A stretch of DNA of 64,000 nucleotides from Lucifuga dentata (lineage: Eukaryota > Chordata > Actinopteri > Ophidiiformes > Bythitidae): contig VXCM01000320.1 of NCBI GenBank assembly GCA_014773175.1, positions 301,014 to 365,013 on the forward strand. Direction: 5' to 3'. The notes beneath the pieces are model-generated. The model was not told the origin of the DNA and ran no database searches. It saw nothing but the letters and a program-made list of their open reading frames with translations. Shown here piece after piece: positions 1 to 10,706 of this stretch (position 1 is the stretch's first letter; every line of letters starts with the position of its first letter). The translations under genes and the position numbers were made by a program.

Positions 1-1069
1 CACTGGAGCCGGTGGATGACAAAGATCAGGAGGGATCATTTGATTATCGGTAAGTGTTACAGCTAACAGTTACCATTGGACAGTATATTGTCAAACAGCT
101 TTATAAAATCATATCTAAAAAAAATCTTAAACCTCAAATCACCTTAAATCACATTTATCAATATAAATATTTATACTGTATAATGGCATGGTGATAACCG
201 ATTACCATCACTACTTTTCCTATAACATTGTATCAGTGATGGAAAAATATAACAAAAAAGGCATTTTTTATTTTTTTTTTTACATCTGTTTGCTCTGTAG
301 CTGTGCATTAGCATTCTGTTTTCTGGATTGCTTTTTTTTTTTAAATGAATGTTAGTGAATGCTGCACAGATATATGGCAAATCCTCAAATGCTACTTATA
401 GTAATAATGTCCTTATTTCTGATAACTCTGATCATACTTAACATTATCTTCTGATTTTGTTGTATTTACTCTACCTCTCCTGTCTAAACCTTTATCCCCC
501 AAATGTCACCCTTGTTCTTTTCACATTGCACCACTCAAGGTCTCTTGAAAGGTATGAAATGACTAAATATTGACACATTGACAGTATTGACATTTCAAAT
601 GTACAATTCCGTTACGTGACTCTGTATACTCTCATGCAAGCAATGATTTCAAACAAACTATTTTCATATTTTAGGATAGCACGTGTCTCCACTCTGCCCT
701 ACCCTCGCCGGTATGTGCATCTATGGTGTTAATGTGTTTCTGCCCACTTAAAATTTGATGCACATACATCGTCATAGATGATAGTTGAGTGTTAAACCTC
801 CATCTTATCCATGTCTGTTTTAATTTTTTATATCTTTAAGGGAGGAGGAAAGAGGGCTCCAGCGGGGTCAGCCGTCTATGGAGGCAATAATGAAGCGCTC
901 CGACAGTGATGACAGTCTGGGGGACTACGAAGGTGGGGAGATTGAGTTCAATGAGGATGGCTCGTTCATTGGCCAATACACAGGAACCAGGAGAGATGTC
1001 AGGGAGCTTGATTTTGGTGGAAGTCTGGAGCTCCACTCTCCTATGAATGCCATCTACTCCCTGGCTTAA
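1..1069 (+). CDS. nfasc: Neurofascin-type L1-family cell adhesion molecule, C-terminal cytoplasmic exons (5' end outside window)
   Basis: Two coding exons are visible: 1-49 (donor GTAAGT at 50) and 841-1069 (acceptor AG at 839-840, stop TAA 1067-1069). They join in frame across a split Arg codon (CG+G). The tail contains SFDY, then SDSDDSLGDYEGGE, the L1-family signature FNEDGSFIGQY and the terminus SPMNAIYSLA. FNEDGSFIGQY is the ankyrin-binding segment of L1/NrCAM/neurofascin/CHL1, and a terminus like NAIYSLA is neurofascin-type (NrCAM ends differently). The protein is a membrane adhesion molecule that anchors axon initial segment and nodal complexes to ankyrin-spectrin. All extracellular Ig/FnIII domains lie upstream of the window. 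A possible 36-nt cassette exon sits in the intron at 675-710. Which teleost neurofascin copy this is cannot be told. Confidence 0.85.
675..710 (+). other. Candidate 36-nt in-frame microexon in neurofascin intron
   Basis: The stretch is preceded by a pyrimidine-rich tract ending TTTTAG and followed by the donor GTATGT. Its length is 12 codons and its phase matches both flanking exons, so inclusion would add RIARVSTLPYPR without a frameshift. L1-family cytoplasmic tails are known to carry small alternative exons, but I cannot match this peptide to one. It could be chance. Confidence 0.35.
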
Positions 1070-1730
1070 CATTCCATCTGGAAAAAAAAAATCAGACTCT
1101 CTTTCTGACTTAAACTGAACTCATTATCATCTGACTTTACTTTTCTATTCTCCTCCTTGAATTAAAAACCTGGAGGAATACTAGTGCCTCGCTGCCTGTC
1201 CTTATGTCCTTGCACCATGTTCTGGACTGATGATGCATCACACAAGCATTTTTAAGAAGAATATAGTGGAAAAGCTGGGACAAAACTGCAGGAGATGAAA
1301 TACTTTTTTTTTGATCTGATAGAAATTAAGCCTTACACGGTGTCCCTTTTACTGCACACTACTGTAAATAAAAATACTCTATATACGCATAAGTACATGT
1401 GTATACATTCAGTTATTAATAGAGAGTTAGTGGGTGGCTGCACATCAGAATATACAGAAGAGGATCAGTTTATCATGTTGATAAAAGCAGTAGCATGGAT
1501 AGAATTAACTTCTTGTACTACATCGCTTTTTTATGTCTACTAATTTCAATAATGAGATTCATGTTATTTTTGTATGTTGAACATTTGGAATAACGATCGT
1601 GTATTATACCTGCAGGACCATGTGACCTGCAGTGTAATATTCAACTTTGCCCCCTGTCTGTTTTATAAACTAGTGCTGAAAGTACAATGTGGGTATATAA
1701 TGTTCTTAGTAATAGGTGAAGGATAATAAA
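1070..1730 (+). other. Neurofascin 3' UTR with candidate poly(A) signal
   Basis: This AT-rich non-coding stretch follows the neurofascin stop. A canonical AATAAA at 1725-1730 is a plausible end; longer 3' UTRs are possible. No other gene is seen in it. Confidence 0.5.
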
Positions 1731-2908
1731 ATCTCTGCAGGGACTAATGATTCATCTGCACTGTCAGTTTAATATTGGTGGTTGGTATTTGGGGGACAAT
1801 AGGTCAAATCACCAAGCAGCCATAAATCAGCTGTAAAACCAGAAGTCGCTGATATTTTTCAGAGAAACGTTTTTTTTTTACTGCTACAGTCCAAGCTCTT
1901 AACTCATCAGTACAGTTTAGACAAAATCAACTGTAAATTTAAATCAGATACTTAACTTACTTTTAACACTTCTTTATTACTCTTCAGTATTCAGTGAATA
2001 AAAAGCAGCAGACCCTTTTGATGGTCTTTCTAACATCAAAAAGCAAAGGCTAAGTAACATTTCTAGATGCCATTGGACCCTGGCCGACTTTGCCAAGATA
2101 ACACATAATTACTTCATTGGCATCTTATATAATAACCTATTCTGGTTTATCAAGCCTCTGATATGACGGTTACTGGCATTGTTGAACCCGCACCATATTA
2201 AACTTTGAGTATCATCACTCTGATTACAACAATGACAAAATCTGAAAGTTTAAATTAATATACAAAGAAGTCTTTTATAAGACCTCCTTAGCTGAGTTTC
2301 AAACACTCTTCTGGGTCAATGGAGGAATCTGATCTGGTTGAATCATACCCAATGGAAGAATTATAACAATCCTAAACTTATCTCAGCAAGTGAGTTTTGA
2401 CAAGTTTCTTCAATTCAGACTGACTCAAGTATAATGGACTAAATTATACCTTCTTATGTAGATTAGCCAATCTGAGTCACTAGTTAGTGATTCAGTGAAT
2501 AGTGTTACCAATTCATCCCTAGCAAATAAAGTCTTTCAGGTCCATCAAAATTTGGATACACTCACATAGCCAATTCCAGTTTGTGCTTCAGCAAACTAGA
2601 ATTGGCTATGTGTATAAAATCTTTGGATTTTGGCAAGTTCTGTGTCACTCAGATAACTGACCAACACTTGAGTCACTGGTAATTCACTGAAAACCAGTAC
2701 CTCAGGTTACCATTTATTAGTAGTAGAATGAACTGTGGTAAAATAAACTGCACAGATGAAGGAGCCCACTTCATCATGGGCCAACAGGTGGTGACAGCAA
2801 AGTGAGACACAAAATGTAGATTGATGCTCCTAGATCTGTGATTACAGAGATCTTATGAGCATGTTATGCTGTGAGATGGCTATCTCTGACAAGATTAAGT
2901 TTGATGTA
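1731..2908. other. Intergenic, no gene seen
   Basis: AT-rich sequence without a convincing ORF. The only structured element is an imperfect hairpin at about 2556-2616, listed separately. Confidence 0.5.
2556..2616. repeat. Hairpin with arms of about 24 bp
   Basis: The arm containing CACATAGCCAATTC (about 2563-2576) is repeated in reverse complement as GAATTGGCTATGTG (about 2599-2612). The arms extend with one mismatch through CAGTTTG/CAAACT around a short loop. It may be the core of a small palindromic MITE. Confidence 0.7.
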
Positions 2909-3039
2909 CAGTGGGGTCCAAAAGTCTGAGACCACTGTGAAAATGCTTCTATTTTGCATTCTTTTTTAATTTANCAGTGGGGTCCAAAAGTCTGAGACCA
3001 CTGTGAAAATGCTTCTATTTTGCATTCTTTTTTAATTTA
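2909..3039. repeat. Tc1/mariner-like terminal sequence, duplicated around an assembly 'n'
   Basis: A 65-bp segment beginning CAGTGGGGTCCAAAAGTCTG, preceded by TA, occurs at 2909-2973 and again exactly at 2975-3039, separated by a single n at 2974. The start resembles a Tc1/mariner terminal repeat at a TA target. The exact duplication is most simply an unmerged contig overlap. Confidence 0.6.
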
Positions 3040-3140
3040 AAGGACCAACCACCCATTTTGCATGTTTGAGCCTAATATATTCCATTTTCACGTAAGATTA
3101 CTGACAATCATTTCCCAAAAGATAAAACTGTGCAGCCAGA
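3037..3140. mobile_element. Truncated copy of the TTAA-flanked MITE family
   Basis: It starts TTAAAGGACCA and continues with CATTTTGCATGTTTGAGCC, ACTGACAATCATTTCCCAAA, matching the termini of the complete copies near 24.0, 37.7 and 57.2 kb. Similarity fades at about 3135, before a CT/GT microsatellite. Confidence 0.7.
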
Positions 3141-3159
3141 GTTAAATGTCTGCTCTCTT

Positions 3160-3208
<49 letters not shown>

Positions 3209-3212
3209 CTCT
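3160..3212. repeat. (CT)n(GT)n microsatellite
   Basis: An uninterrupted CT dinucleotide run is followed by a short GT run. Confidence 0.95.
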
Positions 3213-3732
3213 CATTCTAAACCATACACGTTACATTCTCTGAGAAGAAGAACTTGTTTGAGTTCTTAATGCGTATATATACACTGAGGACCATTATTAA
3301 GCATATTAGACAATCAAACAGGAACCAAAAGTAGGGAAACCTAAGATAATAAACCCTGCTTACAGCACTAATAAAGCAGAACAAACTACAGCCATAAGCG
3401 GAAGTCTGACAATATGAAAAAAGGCCATGGTGGAAGTGTTGCAGTGACCACCTCGTACGTTCATGTACTCACCCATGTGAGTACATGAACGTCATTTTTC
3501 AAGGTTATCTTATCTTTGACTGGCCACTTCTTCTGATTGAGCGACTTTATAGAGATAAGTTTACATAACCATCTGTGCTCTGACACATTTTCTGACAATA
3601 AAAACAGATAAGCGGTCCTCTTTTGCTAATTGTAATGTGACCAATTTAACAGTGATATTTATCATGTCCTGGAGCATCCATTACACCTGAGAAGAATGCA
3701 GTCTTTGTCCCTATTTTGTCACAGTTGCAGGA
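3213..3732. other. Upstream region of first chitinase gene, with a perfect hairpin
   Basis: Non-coding sequence. It holds a perfect 16-bp inverted repeat, 3457-3472 against 3477-3492 (arm ACGTTCATGTACTCAC), with a 4-nt loop CCAT. No ORF is supported. Confidence 0.6.
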
Positions 3733-3740
3733 TATAAATA
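3733..3740 (+). promoter_or_regulatory. TATA box of first chitinase gene
   Basis: TATAAATA lies about 45-50 bp upstream of a short non-coding exon that ends at 3785 (donor GTAAGC). That exon would splice to 3953, 34 nt before the ATG. Confidence 0.6.
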
Positions 3741-3986
3741 ACTCAGGTAGATCAGAGGCATATTCAGCCACTCACCAACCAACAGGTAAGCCCTCAACAC
3801 ACTAACTCATTTAGCATCCAACAAAATCAAGAAATACTCCTGATGAATTACATACTAATTATGGTGAAATTGATATGTTTTAGAATTAGTTACAGTGGTA
3901 TGTAATCTAATGCAAATTTACAAATAAATGACACGTATTTCTTTTACTACAGGCCACTGCAGGAAAAGGGCCCAGTTAAACACAAA

Positions 3987-6900
3987 ATGGCTCGACTAAC
4001 ACTATTAGCTGGTAAGCAGCAGAATTAAGTACAATTATTCTGTAGTGTATGTACAATTGTAAGGTAATTGTACTTTAGTTGCGTATTTCTACTTTGTACT
4101 TCTATTTTCTATGTCTGCTTTATGAGTACTTTTTCTTCTGCTACATTAATACGATGGCTGAAGTGATCAAGTTACTTGGTAAATTAATTCATAACATTTT
4201 TCTGTTGTCAGGTATCTCAACCTTGTTTTGGATCAAAGGCAGTGTTTTAGTTTATCTTTTTTTTTTTTTAAATGACTTGAAAGCGTGAAAGCAAAATTTT
4301 CAACTGACAGGTTGAAAAAAACTTGTATATTAAGTTTTTGGTATGCCCTATCTTCACTTTTAGACATTTTTATTATTTCTTTCTATGGTTTTCATTATTA
4401 TATTTCAAACACTCCAAAATTTGATATGCTAGACTGTTCACACTATTGGATAAACAATAGCTTTTTTCTCTGGTTTTCTGTTTTATTATATCATAAATAG
4501 ATTTTTGAATACAGGGTTTTTTTTTCTTGTAATGAAGTTGTGATGTAGTAGAATTTGAGTATTTCCTCCACCGCTGGTAATAAATTAGATTATTTCAGTT
4601 GTTAATCAATTTAAAGGCATCTAAAGGTTCTTTTACAGTTATGGTGCAGTTACTTACATGAAATGTTTATTTATTTATTTATTTGTTTTTAGGACTGTCA
4701 TTTTTAATGACCCTTCAAATAGGTATGGATTCATTTTTCAATTTTATGTTATTGACATTTGCAAAAATTACTTCTGAACCCCATGACTCCTGGGAGCAAC
4801 TTTCTAACGATTTCTCACTTTTTCAACAGTGTCTTCTACCAAACTGGTGTGCTACTTCACCAACTGGTCCCAGTACAGACCAGGCAATGGCAGATATGTA
4901 CCTGCCAATGTAGACCCCAACCTCTGCACGCACCTGATCTATGCCTTCTCGGTAATCAACAGTTTTAATGAGCTGACGACCTATGAGTGGAATGATGAGG
5001 TTCTGTACCAGTCCTTCAATGGACTCAAGAGTAGGTGAGTTGTATATATTAATTACACAAGCAGTTGGGATGAAGACGGATGTTTTAGTATGATTGGTGT
5101 TGTGGTGTATTTTAGTTTCTCAAAAAAGGAGTTTGACAAAATACCTGATTTTTTTATAGAAACCCCACCCTAAAGACTCTTTTGGCTGTTGGTGGTTGGA
5201 ACTTTGGAACAACACAGTGAGTCCACAAGACTTCAACATCAGAGTATCATCATCATTGGAATACTCTATCTCATTTATTCTTCAAGATCATTATAAACAG
5301 TGTAGCTATTGGTTATTCTATATAGATTTACCATCATGGTTTCACATCCTGCCAATCGCCAGACGTTCATCCAGTCTTCCATCAGATTCTTGAGAAAACA
5401 TGGCTTTGATGGGCTGGATTTGGACTGGGAGTATCCTGGAGCACGAGGAAGCCCTCCAGAGGACAAAATGAGATTCACTGTGCTATGCAAGGTAAATCTG
5501 GAAATCTAACTCTGTCTGAGTTAAAAGTACTAACAGAATCCTACACACTGATTTATTGATCAATTTATTGATCAAAATGGCAGTGTTTATTCCAACTTCA
5601 TTCTCACATCAAAAAAAAAACAAACAAAACTATTCCTCTGGGTTTTAGGAATTACTTGCCGCCTTTGAAAAGGAAGCTGCAGATACTGGAAAACCACGAT
5701 TGCTGCTCACAGCTGCAGTTGCTGCAGGAAAGGGAACTATTGACAACGGTTATCAGATTGCTGAAGTGTCAAAGTGAGTTCATGTGACAAGAAAATCTCA
5801 AATGACTAATATTTAAAAAAAATTAATTATTAATCATACTGTGGTTACATCTATCACAGGTCCCTAGACTTTCTAAATATCATGAGCTATGACCTTCATG
5901 GCGCATGGGACCAGTTCACTGGTCATAACAGCCCTCTGTACAGCAGTTCTTTCGATGTGGGTGACAACATCTATTACAATGTGGTGAGTGAAAGACCCAC
6001 AAAAGTTCATTCTTCATCCTGTTACAGCACGTCTACATACATAACAAGTAACTTTTTTTTTTAAACATAAAGCCATTTTTCCCACGCTCAGGACTTTGCT
6101 ATGACATACTGGAGAGACAAAGGAGCTCCTCTTGAAAAGCTCATGGTTGGTTTTGCCACGTATGGATGAACATTTCGCACAACTTCAGCCGCTAATGGTG
6201 TTGGAGCATCAGCCAGTGGACCAGCCTCTGCTGGCCCTTATACCCGGGAGGCTGGATTTTGGTCATATTACGAGGTGAGCGAGGGTTCAGACACAAGAAG
6301 AACATCAGATAATTAGAGACACAGTTTATGACATCACTAAGTTGTACCAATTGCAGATTGAAGCAATAAGAGTTAATCTTTAAACAGGTGTTGAGATGAC
6401 ATAACTAGAGGGATATTTGCTAGATACTGTACATGACTAATCTTGTTGATGGTGTAGTGTCTATATCATATCATATCATATCATATCATATCATATCATA
6501 TCATATCATATCATATTCTTCCATTTCTACAGATTTGCACCTTCCTGCAAGGAGGCAGCCTTGGCTGGATTGATGAGCAAATGGTGCCCTATGCCACTAA
6601 AGGCAATGAGTGGGTTGGATTTGATAATAGGAAGAGCTTTGAAATCAAGGTAATGTATGACATTCTAGCCTTAAAATCATTGTTTATAGGGAGAAAAGGT
6701 TAAATGAAGACTTCTAACAGATTAGTATCATGTCATCATGACAAGCTGGTTTTCAAAATGCAACAGGTCAGGTGCCATTTCACCTAAAGCTGCAGGTTTG
6801 TAATCGTATCTTATGTTTTTGGGATATAAATGTTTTCCAATATGGGCTTGGACCCAAACCATAGTCACTTGCAAGTATATTTTGCATTCATGTTTGAGGT

Positions 6901-8051
6901 TGGAGGTGAGATGACAAGAAAGTTTTGTACTGCTAAAATAAAGAAAGGGTGTTTAGGTTTATAACCCCTACTTCAGTTTTGCCTTGCATGCTAGAAAGCA
7001 GAATCCCTTAATTTTAAACCTATGTTGCTGATGTCTACATTGCTTTTCAGTCTTTTCGTGCATTAATGATTGATAATGTAATGGTTTATTTAAGCATACT
7101 AATATTTACGCAAATTAGGTCAAATATTTATTTAAATCAGAGATGTAATGGAACTTGAGTCCATATAAACAAGTGTGTGGATATATATTGGGATGATTAA
7201 GGGGTGTCTGTGCATTTGTTAAATGCCGAAAAATATTACCTCCATTTCTGCATGATGTAAAAACTTAAATAACCCTTAAAAGGTCAGAATTTGCACTTCA
7301 GGCTTGATCTGTTTATTTCCACTTCCACAAGCAATGCATTTTTTCATGAAAATATGTGAATAAGCTGTTTAAAAATTAAATTTTTGCTGCTTGTTATGTA
7401 TTCATGAGCAGTATCTGCTGTGTGTGTGGTGTGTGAAACCTGATTTCTGCAGGCTCAGTATCTAAAAGATAAGAAATTCGGAGGAGCGGTCATCTGGTCT
7501 CTGGATCTGGATGATTTTGGTGGACAGTTCTGTGGCCAGGGCAACTACCCCCTTATCAGCCATCTGCGCTCTCTTCTGGATTCAGGTAAAACAAATTAGA
7601 TCTCAACACTGCACTGCATGTAAATTCTTAGTTTAAAGGGGAGAGAGAACTTCTTTTTATAATCTTATTAACTTGAACATATTTTGTATTGCCAGATTTG
7701 CCAACTCTTCCTTCCACAACTACTCAGTCTCCCACAACTGCTACATCATCCATAACATCCAGTGCCCCAGACATAGACACAACCAGAACTACAATTGCTG
7801 CTCCTGCTTCCACACCAGCTGCCACAGCCACTACTGCAACCACGGCTACAAGCACTACCACTACTGCAAGCACTACTACAACCACAGCTGCTCCTGGCAG
7901 TGGTTTCTGTTCAGGAAAGACTGATGGTTACTACATAAATGACAAAGATGGCAACTCCTTTTATCAGTGCTTCCAGGGGCTCACCTACCTTCAGAAATGT
8001 CCTGCTGATCTTGTTTTCAATATGAGATGTAACTGCTGTGATTGGCCTTAA
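3987..8051 (+). pseudogene. chia: Acidic chitinase (GH18 + CBM14), gene 1, with a single in-frame TGA: null allele or young pseudogene
   Basis: Coding exons: 3987-4011, 4693-4722, 4830-5034, 5160-5216, 5326-5491, 5649-5773, 5860-5983, 6092-6274, 6533-6649, 7453-7585, 7696-8051. All have GT/AG borders and matching phases; the frame would give 506 residues. Order: signal peptide (residues 1 to about 21), GH18 domain starting [14 protein letters not shown], catalytic motif [11 protein letters not shown] (DxxDxDxE), SYDLHG, GGAVIWSLDLDD, a Thr-rich mucin-like linker, and a Cys-rich CBM14 chitin-binding tail ending CNCCDWP. The enzyme family hydrolyses chitin beta-1,4 links outside the cell. The oddity is TGA at 6167-6169 (codon 270), where the tandem paralogue has CGA (Arg) in TYGRTF: a CpG-to-TpG change. 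The product would lose the end of the barrel and the CBM. Splice sites and frame are otherwise intact, so the loss is recent, polymorphic, or a sequencing error. AATAAA overlaps the stop region at about 8050. Confidence 0.85.
6465..6516. repeat. (TCATA)n microsatellite in chitinase 1 intron
   Basis: About ten pentanucleotide units lie immediately before the acceptor of exon 6533-6649. Confidence 0.9.
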
Positions 8052-8427
8052 ATAAATGTCTTATATATCAAACTACAAAATGTGTTTTATCTGATACCAT
8101 CAAGATGCTAATACTTTTTTTTTTTTTTTTTTTTAAGCAGGGCACTGACCCTAAACATGCATCAAATCTAAGCTAGGACTGTTTAAAGTCCAACAGCCAG
8201 TGTTGACATGATTTTTCTCTCAGCAGTCACCAGACCTCAACCCCACTGAAAATCTTTAGGAACCTTTAAAAAGGGTAAAGGTGAAAAATAAATATAGTGT
8301 CATCACAAGACACTCAGATACTGTGGAATCTTAACTTCAGCTAAATTTCAAAACAGTGGAAATATCAAATATTATAAAATAAATTGACTTTTGATAAATT
8401 CTAAATGTTTTTTTGTAATATTTTCTC

Positions 8428-8458
<31 letters not shown>

Positions 8459-8932
8459 AACAGTAATAATACATTTTATTTATAGGTACCTTTCAGGACA
8501 CTTAAGATCACCTTACATCACAAATTTGCCAAATGGCAACACCACACAGATAAGTTAGAACATAAAAACATTAAAAGCAAAAAGAACAGTGAGTCACAGT
8601 GAGTAAGCCAGTTTAAACAGGTAGGTTTTGTTGTGTGATTTGAAGGTGAGAATAGAAGAACAAAATGTGCAAAGGTATAACTCCAAAGTTGTTTGTTTCA
8701 CCCAAAATACAGTTCAGATCAGCAGATTTTATTTATATTTTATGTTTTTATTTTAATTTCAGTCCAGTCTTGTTTTATTTAACTTAGTTGGATGCAGCAA
8801 GTCTCATGGCCCAAACTTGTGGATACGATTTGTTTCTGGTTAATAATTTTCAGGGTTTTGTGTATTTTTCAAAGGGACGTTATTTGTGACTCTGTTTGCG
8901 ACATTGAAAGAAATCATCCAAGTCGCACTACC
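8052..8932. other. Spacer between tandem chitinase genes
   Basis: Apart from the Tc1 relic it contains a poly-T run (about 8117-8134) and an (AAT)n microsatellite at about 8433-8462. No clear TATA box was found for the second chitinase; its 5' UTR exon may lie here. Confidence 0.5.
8140..8262 (+). pseudogene. Relic of a Tc1-like transposase
   Basis: Two short stretches read like the transposase C-terminus: DPKHASNL from about 8148 and QQSPDLNPTENL from 8221, followed directly by a stop. They correspond to the DPKHT and SPDLNPIE region around the catalytic DDE residues of Tc1 transposases. The rest is decayed. Confidence 0.6.
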
Positions 8933-10649
8933 ATGAGCAAGCTAATTCTAATTGCAGGTAAGATACTCTGGAAAGTGATGAAATTTTCTTGTATTGAAAT
9001 GTGTTTTTACTGATTTTATTAACTGACTAAATGTAACTTTGAAGGTCTCTGTTTTATCCTCGACAGCTTGGGTGAGTTCACAAACTGTATCAACAATTAA
9101 TATTCAATAGGCTCAGTACTAACTGGGTATATTGTCACATTTACTCAATTAGCACATGTTGTTGTTCCATGTTTCAGCGTCATCCGCCAGACTGCCATGT
9201 TATTTCACTAACTGGTCCCAATACAGACCTGACATTGGGAAGTTTATGCCTTCGAATGTTGATCCAAACCTGTGTACCCACCTGATCTATGCTTTTTCTG
9301 CTATTAATGATGCAAATGAGCTGGTCACTGTAGAATGGAATGATGAGACACTTTACAAATCCTTTAATGGACTCAAAGACAGGTCAGCCATTTAAACCCT
9401 TAAAATAATGAAGCATTATATAGTCTGTAATGTGATGGAAAATAATGATTGTTGAATTTGTAAATTCCCATAGGAATCCAAATCTTAAAACACTGTTGGC
9501 AGTTGGAGGCTGGACTTTTGGCTCACAAAAGTGAGATATTTAACATTGAAAAAAAAAAAAATGAAGGTTTTCAATCGATATAACTTGATCTTGAATTAAC
9601 AATTTTTGTTCCAAAATGCTGCCTAGATTCACTGCAATGGTGTCAACACCAGCCAACAGAAAAAAATTTATTCAGTCCTCAATCACATTCCTGAGAAAAT
9701 ATGGTTTTGATGGGTTGGACTTGGACTGGGAATACCCTGCAGCCAGAGGAAGTCCTCTGGAGGACAAGCAGAGATTCACACTGTTATGCAAGGTCCGGGT
9801 TTATTCTTCTTCTTGTGACAAATATAAATCTAAATGACACTGATGTTTAAAATAAAAACATCTCTTTATCAAATGTTCTGTGTTGTACAGGAAATCCTCG
9901 AGGCCTTCAAGGCTGAGGGAACAGCAACTGGCCGTCCAAGATTAATGATCACCGCTGCTGTGCCTGCTGGGAAAGGAACTATTGATGCTGGTTTTGAAAT
10001 TGCAGAGATTGCAAAGTATGCCAAAATTGAATTCGGCATAGCATTCCCACGATAGCTTGTCACCGTGTTGGTGAACCTAATCTCATTTACATTTTATCAG
10101 GTACCTGGATTTTATTAATGTGATGACTTATGACTTTCATGGCACCTGGGAACATGTCACAGGACATCACAGCCCCTTATACAAGGGGTCCCATGACACT
10201 GGGGACCATGTTTACTTAAATACTGTGAGTACAGGGATTCATATTTCAACTATCTTTCTGTCTATGATTCTCTCTCTCTCTCTCTCTCTCTCCCCCCCCC
10301 CCCNCCCCCAGCCCTCTCATTTTTCCCCTGCTCTGAACTCATTTGCGTGCATCAAGTAGAGAGCGGGTGGAGAGAAAGCACATTTGGCAGCTCTCCTCTC
10401 TGACAGTAGATGATGTCTACCCAAAATTTCACTAGGTTTGTCACAAGGCTCTTTAAAAAAAAAAAAAAAAAAGTCACTACAGGGGTCTTATAGATTTCCA
10501 GATCTAGCAACAAATCTGTTAAGTTGGCAACATTGCACATCCTGATCCAGCCTGGGAGACAACAGAAAATCCATAAACAGATTGAGGAATGGTAAATATA
10601 AACTGAAGAGGGAACTCTGCCTACCGGCGTCTCTCTCTTTCTCTCTCTC

Positions 10650-10706
<57 letters not shown>

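Noticed and set aside
2909..3039. True tandem repeat of the CAGTGGGGTCC unit
   Set aside because: Exact 65-bp identity around a single n, as at five other sites, fits an unmerged contig overlap better.
6167..6169. Programmed readthrough or selenocysteine at the chitinase TGA
   Set aside because: The next codon is ACA, not a known leaky context; no SECIS-like structure was evident and the paralogues use ordinary Arg or Asn here.
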